A stretch of DNA of 64,000 nt from positions 6,078,501 through 6,142,500 of the forward strand of contig JARWIR010000005.1 of NCBI GenBank assembly GCA_029959085.1, in the 5' to 3' direction. Source of the DNA: Nemophila menziesii. Taxonomy: Eukaryota; Streptophyta; Magnoliopsida; Boraginales; Hydrophyllaceae. Positions 36,718 through 49,400 of this stretch are shown here, piece after piece. Numbering within the stretch: position 1 is the first letter of the stretch; the number at the start of each line of letters is the position of its first letter. Under the pieces are notes generated by a model. It was not told the origin of the DNA. It saw only the letters and a program-made list of their open reading frames with translations, and searched no databases. A program made the translations under genes and the position numbers.

Positions 36718-37116
36718 CTTTCCCACCAAGCCGCTCTCCTGCACAAGAAAACTGTCACCAGACCATTCTCACCATCATCAATCGGGCTTGGCTTCGCCAT
36801 CAACAACCGAAGAACACTACTTAAGGTAAAAAATTAATTTTTACCATTGAAACTCTAAAAAATTGAATTATTTTTAACCTAATATCATCACTTTTACAAT
36901 TTTCAAAATTATCTAATTTAAGTATAATTACAGTTGTGATGTTTATTATTGGGTCCCATAATTTGTGATGCCGTGTCAGTATTGGTCCCATAATTTGCCG
37001 TGACTATTGGAGTGAACAATTTGGTTTTATACTGTATTTTTTGAATTGTTTTGCAGTAAATATCTATTTGAAGTTCCAACACACGTTTTCCTTCTTCTTC
37101 CTTTAATAGAGCAGCC
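36718..37116 (+). promoter_or_regulatory. PES: 5' leader exon and leader intron of PES copy 2
   Basis: Upstream of the ATG there appears to be a non-coding exon (about 36720-36824, ending acttaag) followed by an intron with donor gtaaaa (from 36825) and acceptor ttgttttgcag near 37057, then the rest of the 5' UTR. The splice sites are inferred from sequence only. Copies of exactly this exon-plus-intron unit are found in the MULE-like element at 56.7-57.9 kb, supporting that it is a defined segment. PES copy 1 has a different upstream sequence. Confidence 0.5.
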
Positions 37117-39689
37117 ATGCCGAAGCATTACAGACCCTCTGTGAGCTCTTTTGGAATAATTTTACGTACTTGCATGGCTATTTTGCTTACTATCAATTTA
37201 TAATTATTTTTTTTACAGGGAAAGAAAAAAGAAGGCAATGTTGCACGTTACGTTACTAGGTCACAAGCTGTTAAGTATCTTCAAATCAGTTTATCACATT
37301 TTAGGAAACTATGCATCTTCAAGGGTGTTTTTCCTCGGGAACCAAAGAAGAAGGTGAAAGGAAATCACCACACATATTATCATATGAAAGATATTTTGTT
37401 CCTTAAGCATGAACCACTACTCGAGAAGTTCAGAGAGATGAAATCATACGAGAGAAAAGTAAAAAAGGCCATATCAAAGAAGAATTCATCTCTTGCTGAA
37501 CAATTATTAACTCGAAAACCTACTTATAATCTAACTAAGCCTATCTCCGAGAGGTTGTTTTTTTTTATATTAAATCAAACCCCAAAACTTTGGGAAAAGT
37601 ACAAAAAGCCCCTCATGATTGTGTTTGATTTTTCAGATACCCAAGGTTTATTGATGCGTTGAGAGATTTAGATGAATGTTTGACTATGGTACATCTATTT
37701 GCTGCTTTGCCAGCTGTAGAAAGAGAAAAGATTGAAGTGAAACACATTCATAATTGTAGAAGGTTATTTTAGTCCATTCATAATTGTTTGTCTTAATTAT
37801 GTACTTATGAGATCCTTTTTTACCTTCTTTGTTTGATAAAGGTTGAGTTATGAATGGCAAGCCTATATATCGCGAACACATAAGCTTCGAAAAACATTTG
37901 TTTCCGTAAAAGGGATATATTATCAGGTACCATGTCTTATAATGTTGTTTTATTATACGTGTATTCATATATCTGTATGTATCTATAGGCTGAGATTGAG
38001 GGGCAAATAATCACCTGGTTAACTCCTCATGATCGTCAACAAGTTTTACCTGATGATGTTGATTACAAGGTTCTCCTAACTTTTGCAGAATTTGATGAGG
38101 TCAGTATTTAACCCCTATAGTTTAACAAAAGGTCAAATTAGCCCCTATGATTTGACAAGGAACTATGTTTTTTTGTTTCAGGCTCTCCTTGAATTTGTTA
38201 ATCGTAAGCTTTATCAGTCTATGAACATAAACTATCCACCCATTATTGATACTCAATTCGAAGCTTCAGCTTCAGGTATTCTATTATTATTTATTTTTTA
38301 TCTATTTTACTATTATTTTTTATAACATGGGTATATTATATTACAGATCTTTACGCACTATCAAGATATTTTGATGCAAATTCTAAAGCTTCCACAATAG
38401 AGTCTGAACATAATGCTTTAATGCAATTAACTCAAGATTCTTCAGACAAGGATGAAGATGATATAAATACTAAGGAATGCAAAAACTTATTAAAGGATAT
38501 GAAATTTTTCTTGAGCCGTGAGGTGGGTCCCACCTTTGTTTTAGAAAAATTCAGTGTCTATTTTTTAGAGAATCTTTTAATTTTTTAATTTTATTTCTAG
38601 GCCCCTATGGAATCTTTGCTTTTTGTCATCCCTGCTTTTGGTGGTGTGGTTTCTTTTGAGGAAACTGATCAAAACATTACTCATCAGGTTAAGTATTGTG
38701 ATTTAAATCATTTTATTTATTATAATTATTTTAGCCCAAATATTTATAATTTCTTTTGATATTGTCTACAGATTGTGGATAGGCCAACTCAGGGGCATAA
38801 ATTTCTTTCGCGAGAATATGTTCAGCCACAATGGATATATGATTGTGTAAATTTTCGCTTCATATTTCCCATTGAAGACTATATAGTGGGAAGGTAAAAC
38901 TCTTATTTTTCACTTATTTGTAACAATAGAAAGGAGGGTAAAATGAACAAATAAAATTGTGTCTTAACAGGGTCCCACCACCTCATTTATCACCATTTAT
39001 TGATAATGAGGCAGAAAATTATATTCCCGAGCATGCAGAAACTATTAAGCGGTTACAAGCTGTTGCAAGAAAGGAGATTTTACCTATGCCAGGTGTCGAG
39101 GATGATTCTGAGAATATTCTTGTTGAGGGTATTATTGACCGAGCTGAAGCAATTGAAGCGTCTGAGAAGAAACAGAAGGTATAATCAATTTAAATGCAGT
39201 TATTTTAGTATTTTGTGGAAACTAGAAAGTCAACTGTATGTTACTTCACTTACACGTTTGGGTCAAACTTTGATGGTTACAGATGTCATTACTTGAGAAG
39301 CAGTACCATAATGAGTTACAAAAGGAGCTTCAAGCCTCTTCTGGATTGAATTTGAATAGTAGGAAAACTGATGAAGATGAATCTGGTCCTGATATGGACC
39401 AGATTGATTTGGATGAGGATACATTGGCTAAATCCATGATGTCACGTAAGAAGAGAAAACTTCTTGAAGCCATGGAGGTATGTTTTCAACCTGTACCAAA
39501 TATTCCCCTATGGTTTTAAAAGGGACAAATATACCCCCCTCTGTGGTTTTCAATTGTCCCTTTTGAAACCATATGGGTTTTTTTGACCTTATTGTAATGG
39601 TTCTCTCTTATCAGATCGGGAAGAGGCGAAAGAAGGACGAGATTAACCTTTTGAAAGAAAGAAAGAGGAAGATCGATGAAGCCAAGTAA
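37117..39689 (+). CDS. PES: Pescadillo homolog, copy 2 (12 exons, 545 aa)
   Basis: Exons: 37117-37140, 37219-37553, 37637-37762, 37842-37926, 37989-38099, 38182-38275, 38347-38522, 38601-38687, 38772-38893, 38971-39178, 39283-39477, 39615-39689. The joined frame is open. Exon 2 (335 nt) equals exons 2 plus 3 of copy 1 (86 + 249), so that intron is precisely absent. Other exons match copy 1 in length and phase except four: 28 residues are missing from the acidic linker, 7 from the BRCT core (FGGVVSFEET instead of [13 protein letters not shown]), and 2 each from the two penultimate exons. Same expected role as copy 1 in pre-rRNA processing. The BRCT deletion may alter partner or ribosome binding; whether it is functional is unknown. 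The large minus-strand gene ends 766 bp downstream, convergently. Confidence 0.92.
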
Positions 39690-40454
39690 TTGAAGTATTT
39701 TGGAAGCTTTCATTAACTTTAGAAGATTAATTCACGTACTTAATATCTTGCCTTACAATGCTACTACTGTTTCTATGTTTTTATTCTCTTAGCTTTACTC
39801 TTTGAGCAGTATTTTTATTTTAGGAAGGGTATACATACTTTTCAACTTTGATCTTCATAATCATCAATTGAAATTTTTGCTTTATCTTGTATTTGGGTAT
39901 TTTTGTACAAACAGGGTCATGAAATTAACCTCACGTAAATAAGTAACCCTTGCCACCTAAAATTATGAATGCTCAACTCTACGAATATAGATGTCTAAAA
40001 GAAGAACTTTACAAATTCTTGTTTGACTAATTGCACGCTTAATCTCTTTTTTTTTCTTTGAAAAACAAAAAAAAGTTACTTAATTTACCATATCTTAACT
40101 AGAGATTACTAATCATCACCAAATATTAAAGAGGGTCTAGCTAGGAGTTGCTTCTCTTGACTTTCCAACCTTTAACCATAATGTAACTCGTTCAATGATC
40201 ATGCAATTTAAGACTTGAAATTGATTAAGTTTTAGAAATATTAAAATTGGCAGTATTAAAAGCCTTGGATGTAATATAATATCAAAAAATTACACAGTTC
40301 GTTACTTACAACATTCACACAATTGTTGAAAATACACAATCATAATAAACATAGACAAAGCTGAATTTGAAATAATGCCTTTCGGCAAACAAGCGTAATC
40401 TAGTATATAATCAAACACTAAACGGATATATGTAAATAAAAATAGATTTACCGA
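39690..40454. other. Convergent intergenic spacer
   Basis: This lies between the stop of PES copy 2 and the stop of the large minus-strand gene; it must hold both 3' UTRs. No other feature was recognised. Confidence 0.5.
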
Positions 40455-43400
40455 TTAATGTGGCTTTGAATGTGAATGTGAATGTTTACCCGTAATAGCC
40501 TTCTTCACTTTTGCAATGGAATGTTTCATTTTTGATCCAACACCAGAAAGTAAACTACTGTGTTTTTTAGGAGAAACTTTCTCCTCTAAATCCTTCGAAG
40601 CCTCAACTATTACTGGAGCTTCATTACCTGAGTTTTCTCCTTCATCTTTTTCATCGCTTTTCACTTCTTCATGTTCTTCTTCATGTTCATCACTTTTCAC
40701 TTCTTCATGTTCATCGCTTTTTACTATATTAACCTCTAGCTTTTCCTTCTCGGTTACAGACTTACCCATTGCTTCCTTTGTTTCACCGGTGACCCTTTTA
40801 TCTTCTTTCTCTTGCTCGGAAACTTTTTGTTCATAATTTGAGTTTTCTCCACTTGGACTTTCAAACTCTCTAGTTTTTTCTGTATCTGCTTCTAATAGAA
40901 TCTTCTCTTTTGATGCTAAAGTAGTAGCTATCTCTGGATCTTGCTTATCATGAGTGATCTCAAGGTCCCGAGTTTCTATAACTTCAGCCTTCTCCGTGAG
41001 CTCCGGACTTGCTTCTATATCTCTGTGGGTCCCACTTCTCAGTTTTTGTATTTCATCTCGCACTGTACTCACTGGTTTTTCTTCAACACGATCATCGGTA
41101 CTTGTGACTGTGACCTCTTTACTTGCACTTGAATGTAATTCTTCAGGAATTTCCGTGGAAAGTGAGGCTATTTTGGTCAATTCATCGTTTTCATAATTTC
41201 TTGTGTTTGATTGTTCAGGAGGAGATAAACTCTCGCTCTCCACATCGGGAACACTTTTCAAGAGATTCTCTTGTGCTTCATCTTTCTTGATCTCAGTTTG
41301 ATTCTGCAAAATAACCGTACTTATTGTAAGTTATTGTTTATTTTTTCAAGTCTATAACTATAAATTATGAACAAGAATTTGTTGTTTGATCCTGCAAATT
41401 ATATGTTCTCATTGTAAATTACCGAATTTTCAAATTTTCATTTGTCTTTAAGTAATACACTTATGCTTACCTCATTCATATGACTTCCACTAGCCTCAAA
41501 AGAACCTACATGTTTCAGTTCATCTATTTCAAGCCCACGAGTTTCTGTTTTCATCTCTGATTCAATTTTTTTGTCCGCGATAATTTCATTATTCGCTTGT
41601 TCCTCCACATCGCTTATGGAATTCTTTAAATCATCACTGACCCTTGGATCTACTGCAAGTGGATCTAACAGAGTCTGCAAATCTAAATCTTCAGTCTTCT
41701 GTATAGTCTCATCCGAGAGATCAGAAAAGGCACTCTTAAAGGATCCGTACTCGCTAATATTTCCTTTCTCATCGATATCACGTATATTTGTACTTGATTG
41801 ATCAACAGGAGATAAACTCTCAAGCTCGATTTCACGAGCATTGACTTTTAAGTCCTCTCCTTCAAGAACTCGAGTTTCACCTTCATCTTGTTTGCTTGTT
41901 TTAACTGTCACTTGATCCTGTAAATTCATTCGTGATTATTGAAAGTTACTGGATTTTCAATTCTATTTATTCATCAGCAATATTCTGACACTCACCTCAT
42001 CAATTTCTTTTGTTTCTGCACCTTCAGCTTCAGCATATTCTATCGCTTGATCCTGCAATTTTTTATATGCGATATTTTAAGTTGCCGTTTTTCAATTTTT
42101 ATATTTGTTTATAGCCATATATATATATATATGTTTACCTCGTTTTTATAGCTTTCTGAAGCCTCAGAAGAACCTACATGTTTCAGTTCGTCCATTTCTT
42201 TGCTTGTTTCACCTAAATGTTCATTTATGTCCATAGTTTCAGAAACTTTTTCAGGGATAAATTCTTCAATATCGCGCGTAACAGTTTCCTTAGCCAAAAC
42301 TGGCTCAAAAACCGGGTCTTTGTCTTCACTGGGTATCACAGACTTTGTAGCCTCTTCCGAATCTTTCTGTACTGAAATATCTCCACCTGATACTAGGCTG
42401 GTCAAACCTGAGCCTGTATCAGAAGATTCCGAAACTACCGTTCCTGAGCCTGTGATAATTTGTTTATCTTCTTCTGATTTCTCTTCAACCGAATATTCCC
42501 TGTCAGAGCTAGAGACCTACAAAAGACAATAGTTTTTTAAATTTATAACTAAAAGTAGACGAAAATAATAATTAATCGTTAACACGAAATTTTAGGTAAT
42601 AAAAATGAAATAGAAAAGATAATATTCACCTCTTGATCCCTAGACTTTTCGCTTTGATTGTCCCTCTTTTCGGACTCCTCGTTCAAAATCGTTTTAGATC
42701 CGATTTGATTTGTTGATTCCTCAAGAGACTTGTCTTTCATTCCAATCTCGTTTATTTTGTCAGATTCTTCGGAGTAAAGTGCTCGGGTCTCAGATTCATA
42801 TATTTTTTCTGACTTTTCTTCTGCTTCATACTCTTTCTCAGGGATTAATTCTTCTATCTGGCGTGTAAGAATTTCTGTACTTGAAACTGGTTCAAGAATC
42901 GTGTCCTTCTCATCACTGGATATCACAGGCTTTATAGCCTCTTCTGAATCTTTCTGTATTGAAATATCTCTTGTTACAACAGTTTCTTGATCCTGCAAAT
43001 ATTTGTCCAATAATTGTAAGTTACAGGTTTTCATAATCCGTGTCTGTTTACGAACAATATATTTATGCTAACCTCATGATATTCCAGTACTTCCTCTTTT
43101 ATACTCCTCACAGACTCCAAACTCTTTGTTACTTGTTCCTACAAATTTTTGTGCTTAATAATAGTTATTGGATTTTGAAAATCTCAAGAGGGTGGGCATA
43201 ATGCAATAATATAAATACAGGGGGGCCATGGACCCCACCTGAGCCCTCTTATGCTTACCTCATTTGTGGTGTTTCCTTGAGCCTCGAAAGAATCTTCATG
43301 TTTAGTAATTTCTTCTTGCTCTTGATTCTTCTCCGTTGCTTCTTTCTCTTCATAGGTAGTTTCAACATGGGTTTTAGATTCATGTAAGTTTTCTAACTTC

Positions 43401-46400
43401 TCTGATTCAACATGAGAAGCTTCCTCTTCTTGGAGAATCTCTTTCTCTGTCGAAGAATGTGAAACGGCTAAATCATCAACATCCTGCTTTGAGCTATCCG
43501 AACTCCAAAGATTATTCCACTTATCTTTGAGCCTCCCACGAACAGATATTTTTTTCTCTAATTCTGGAATCTCTTCGTCTATGATTTCTTTCTCCTCTGT
43601 TTCAATTTCACTTCCATGTATTGTGTTCTCGACTGGATCGGGAGTTTCTGTATTGAGAGCGATGTTTATGTCTTGTGCATCATCCACATCCTTTGATTGT
43701 TCAATAGCAACTTGATTTTCAACAAGAGCATCTTTTTGTTTTGTTTCTTCTGCTTTGTACTCTTTTTGAGGGACAGTTTCTGTAGTTAAAAATGGCTCAA
43801 GAAGCGAATCTTTCTCTTCAAAGGATATTATAGGCTCTATAGCCTCTTCTGAATTTTTATGTTCTGAAATATCTCCGCTTCTGAAATCAACTAAGTCTCT
43901 CTCAAGGATTGGAGTTACTTCAGTAACCGAGTGTTCATCTTTTTGCAACTCTTCAACATCCTTCTTTGAGCTTTCTAAACTCAAAGATTGCTCATCGGTT
44001 AATATCTTCTCTGCTACACCTTCCACAAATTTATCATTTCCTACTAATTGAGAATCAGAAAGCACCTCTATTTTCTGGTCTTCATCTCTCTCTGTATTTT
44101 CAGACTTTAGTTCATCATTTTCAGCTATCTCGTTGCTTGTTTCACTTAAACGTTCACTTATTTTCAGGTTTTCGGTTTCCGATGCTGAAGCATTAACTTC
44201 CTCTATTGATAGGGACTTTTCTGTCACTTCTTTTATTCCATCTTCACTCTTTGTTACCTCAAAACTTTCTTCTTTTGCCTTGATTTCTGCCTCCATATGT
44301 GGGCCATCCTTATCGCTAATGGAAGTTTCAGTATCAGAAACATTTCCAGGGATTGATTCTTCTATCTCGCGCGTGACAGTTTCTATAGCTGAAACTGGCT
44401 CAAGACCCGTGTCTTTCTCTTCATTGGATATCACAGCCTCTTCTAAATCTTTCTGTACTGAAATATCAGAGTGCTCGTTCATATCGTGTATATTTGTGCT
44501 TGATTGTTCAGGAGGAGATAAACTCTCAAGCTTGAATTCACGAGCATGGATTGTTAGATCCTCTCCTTCAGGAACTCGAGTCTCAGCTTCATCTTGTTTA
44601 ATCTCGCTATCTCTTGTTTCTACTCTTGCTTCATCCTGCAAAAATGTTTGTGTTTATCATAAGTTTATGCTCATTTTTCTCAACAATATGTTCTTTCTCA
44701 CCTCATAAATTTCTTTTGTTTCTACACCTTCATTGCTTTTTGCTGCGTCAGAAGAATCAATCGCTTGATCCTGCATTTTTTTTTTGCATATTTTACAACA
44801 CCGATTTTTCAAGTATGTTTTTTTTATAGCAATATAAATACTTACCTCATTATTTTCACTGGATATCACGGTCTTTATGCTCTCTTCTCTATCTCCTTGC
44901 TCGGAAATCTCTATATCTGGTACATCACTCAAGATATATTCTTTGATCTCCACCTCGGGGATGTTTTTAGTTACCTCGGAGCTTTCTTCAGCATATTCTG
45001 CTTCCATGTGTGGGCCATCCTTATCGCTTGGATGTGCTTCTCCCTCAGCCTTAACAACATTTATAGGGATTAATTCTTCTATCTCGTGCGTGACAGTTTC
45101 TTTAGTTGAGATTGGCTCAAGAACCGTCTCTTTCTCTTCAGTTGAATAGTTAGAGACCTATAAAAGAGAATAGTTTATTAATTCATAACTAAAAGTAGAT
45201 AAGAATAATAGTATTCAATCATTTACACGACATTTTGGGTAATAAAAATGAAAGCTAAAAGATAATATTTACCTCTTGATCCCTAGACGCTTCACTTTGA
45301 ATGTCACTCTTTGCTGCCTCAAGAGATTCTTCTTTCAATCCTTTTTCGTTTATTTTGTCAGATACTTCAGAGTAGAGTACTTGAGTCTCAGATTCAAGTA
45401 TATTTTCTGCCTTCTCTGATTCAACGTGATAAGCTTCATCTGCATCATTCAAATCCTTCGGTTCCTTAATAGGAAATTGATTTTCTTTAAAAACGTCTTC
45501 ACATTTTGTTTCTTCCTCCTCCTTCAGATCAATTGTTGAGATATTCTGCTTTAGGATAAGTAAATAGTTAATAAACAATATTACTTTCGAAATATACCTT
45601 ATGAAAACAAGAAACTAAGCGTAGAGATGCTAACCTTTTCACTTGACGTGTAATTTTCAGACACTCCTTTTGCTTCCTCGTTCAGAATCTCCAACTTTTC
45701 TGACTCAACAGGTGAAGCTTCATCAAACTCTTTATCCACTGGTAGATCCGTGAACGCCTTTTCTAATTCATGATCTTCGGGTTTTCGGGATTCTTTAACC
45801 TCACTTGATGCTTCTGCTTCAGAATATGTATCGTCCGATCCTACCTTGTATTCACATGTCTCTTTTACAGGTTCAACAGTTTCACAAATCTCCAATGCTT
45901 CTTCATTTTGAACACTCAAATTTTCTGTTTTCAAATCAGCATTTTCGATTGTTTCTCCTACAGACTCGGTAACATTTGAAGGGATTAATCCTTCTATCTC
46001 GCGCGTGACAGTTTCTCTAGTTGAGACTGGCTCAAAAACCGTGTCTTTCTCTTCACTGAATATCACAGGCTCTTTAACCTCTTCTGAATCTTTCTGTACA
46101 GATTCTAAACTAGTGTGTGTTACTTGTTCCTGCAAAATTTTACGTTAAGTGTAAGTTATCGGGTTCTTAAGCCTGTATTTTTATATTAATGATATATATA
46201 TTTATGTTTACCTCATTATATTCTTGTGCTTCCTCATTTGTAATGCTCACTTCAGCCTTAGAAGAATCTACATGTTTCGTTTCGTCTATATCAAGCATTG
46301 CATCAGTTTGTGTTTTCTCTTCAAAATTTGACGAGGATTCTGTTTCAGGTTCATCGGTTTCCGTTTGATTTGTTGAAGTGGGGTCCATCTCTGCTCCAGT

Positions 46401-49400
46401 TTTGACAGGTTTTTCATTTTCTACCGATTGGGAATCTGAAAACTGTATCTCACGTACAGATTGTTCTGAAGTTTCTTCGGCATTGTATTCTTTCTCGTTT
46501 GCCTCGATTACACTTCCATCTTGAATCTCTTCATGGGATTTGAACGTTAACTCTGAAGTGCTAGACTCTTCTTTGTGCAAGTCTGTCTCTTTCGAGATAG
46601 TTACTGGTTCTTCAGTCAATGTTTGCACAATCGTAGTGCTTTCTGGAACACTGTTTGCTTCATCTGCATCATTCAAATCCTTTGTCTCCTTGATAGAAGC
46701 CTGATTTTCTTCATAAATGTCTTCATGTTTTGTTTCTTCCTCCTTTTCTGCTCCAGTTTCCGCAACAGGTTCATCATATTGTACAGGCTGTACTTCAAAA
46801 GTTTCTTCGGCTTTGTATTCTTTATCCTTTGCCTCGATTACACTTTCATCTTGCATCTCGTTAATACACCTTAAATCACGTGTTCTAGACTCTTCTTCCG
46901 AAAAAGTCACTGAGGAAGCATTAGTTTCACTTTCATGGTTCCTTAATTGATCTTCTTGAGGATTTAGTTCCTTGAGCGCTTTATCAGTAAATTCACTTTC
47001 CACCTCTTCTTCTCCGTGACTTCTGTTTAGCAAATTATTTATTGTCGAATCATCATGGATCGCTTTATCAACTAAATCTTTATCTGTCCTCTGTTCGTAA
47101 AATATTCTTATTAGCCTTAGACTTAGTTTATATGAATTATCAATATCATGCAAATGAAAGATAAAATATAATATTTACCATTTGGTCCCTAGACACTTCA
47201 CTTTGATCGTCATTCTTTTTGGCCTCCTCGTTCAAAAGCGTTTCAGATTTTGCTTCCTCATGTGATTCTTCTTTGATTCCACTTTTGTTTATCTCATCAG
47301 GCACTTCAGAGTAGATGACTCGGTTCTCAGATTCAAATATATTTTCTGACTTCTCTGATTCAACATGAGAAACTTCAGTGTACTCTTTACTAACCTCTTC
47401 TTGGAGAATCTCTTTCTCTGTTGAATGTGAAACTGCTAACTCATCAACATCCTTCTTTATGCTTTCTGAACTTAAAGATTGCTCATCTGGAATTTCATCT
47501 ACTGTATGGATGTTTTCTGAAGTTGCTCCTGGCTCCACATGTGGGACATCCTCAAACTTTTTTAATCCTTCTATCTCTTGAGTTTCTGTAGTTGAGTCTG
47601 GCTCAAAATACGTGTCTTTCTCTTCACTGGATATCACAGGCTCTGTAGCTTCTTCTGAATCTTTCTCTTCAGCCAATGCTTGCACAATCGTACTGCTTTC
47701 TGGAACACTATTTGCTTCATCTGTATCATCCAAATCCTTTGGTTCCTTGATAGAAACCTGATTCTCTTCAAAAATGTCTCCACGCTTTGATTCTTCATCC
47801 TCCTTTAGATCAGTCGTTGTAATATTCTGCTTTAGGATATAATGAAATGAGAAATAAACTACACGACTTTCAAAATATACCTTGCGGAAACAAGAAATTT
47901 AGTGTAGAGATGCTAACCTTTTCACTTGACGTGTAATTTTCAGACGATTCTTTTGTTTCCTCGTTCAGATCATCACCTGATCTGGTTGCTTCCAAGTAAG
48001 TACTGTCCGATCCTACTTTGTATTCACGTGTCTCATTTACATGCTCAACAGTTTCAAAAATCTCCGATGCTTCCTCATTTTGATCACTTGGATTTTCGGA
48101 TTTAGAATCAACATTAACTGATATGATCTCCTCATGGTCAGTAATCTTCTCTTCAGATCCCAATCTCTCTTCACCAAGAATCACACTCTCTTTACTCTCT
48201 TCTGAATCTCCTAGCTCTGATATCTCCCTATCTGGTATTTCTTCTTTGATATGATGTTCAGTGAAATGTTCACTTATTTCTTCTGAAGTATTAGCTTCCT
48301 TCCCTGTTACTTCTTTTATTCCATTAGTTACCTTTTCCTCATCTTCACTCTTTCTTACCTTGGAACTTTCTTCAGGAATTTCTTCTCCTACCTGGAAAAT
48401 TTCATAAGTCGCTTCTGCCTCCATATGTGGGCCCTCCTTATCGCTTATTGAAGTTGGGATTATTTCTTCTATCTCGCGCGAGACATTTTCTGTAATTGAA
48501 GCAGGCTCAAGAACCGTGTCTTTCTCTTCACTGGATATTACAGGTTCTGTAGCCTCTTCTGAATCTTTCTGTACAGATTCTATACATCTCTCTGTTACTT
48601 GTTCCTGAAATTTTTTGTACTTAAAAGTAAGCTATCAAATTCTCAAGTCTGCTTTACATTAGAAATATAATTATGCTTACCTCATTTGTATTGTTTCCTT
48701 CAGCCTTTGAAGAATTTAAATGTTTCAATTCCTCTACTTCAAGCCCGACAGTTCCTGAAACTGAATCTGATTGGATGTGTTTTTCATCAATGGAAATCAC
48801 AGTCTCTGATTCCTCTGTTTTTAGGGACTTCTCAGTTGCTTCTTTTTCGTCATAGGTTGTTTCAACAGGAACATGAGAAGATTCCTCTTCTTCGAGAATC
48901 TCTTTCTCTGTAGAATGTGAATCAGCTAAATCATCAACGTCCTTGTTTGAGCTTTCCGAACTCCAATAATTGTTCCACTTATCTTTAAGCATCCCTCCAA
49001 CAGATTGTTTTTGCGCTACTTCTAAAGTCTCTTCAGCTTTGCATTCTTTCTCCTCTGCTTTGATTTTTTTAGGAGTTTCTATGTTATTCTCTGTTTCCGT
49101 TTGACTTGTTGAAGTGGGGTCCATCTCTGATGCCCCTTTGTCACCCACTTTTACTGGTAGAATCTCTTCGGTGAATGAAAGTGAATTGGCTGAATTATCA
49201 ATATCCTTCTTTGAGAATGCAGATTCATCATTTTCTACTGATAAAGAATCAGAAGCTTGTAAATTGTGCACTTCCAAAGTTTCTTCCGCTTCATATTCTT
49301 TCTCCTTTTCATTAATGGATTCGAAACTTATCTCACGTGTGCTAGACTCTTCCGGAATAGTCACTGAGGAAGCATCAAAAGTAGTTTCACTTTCATGTAT

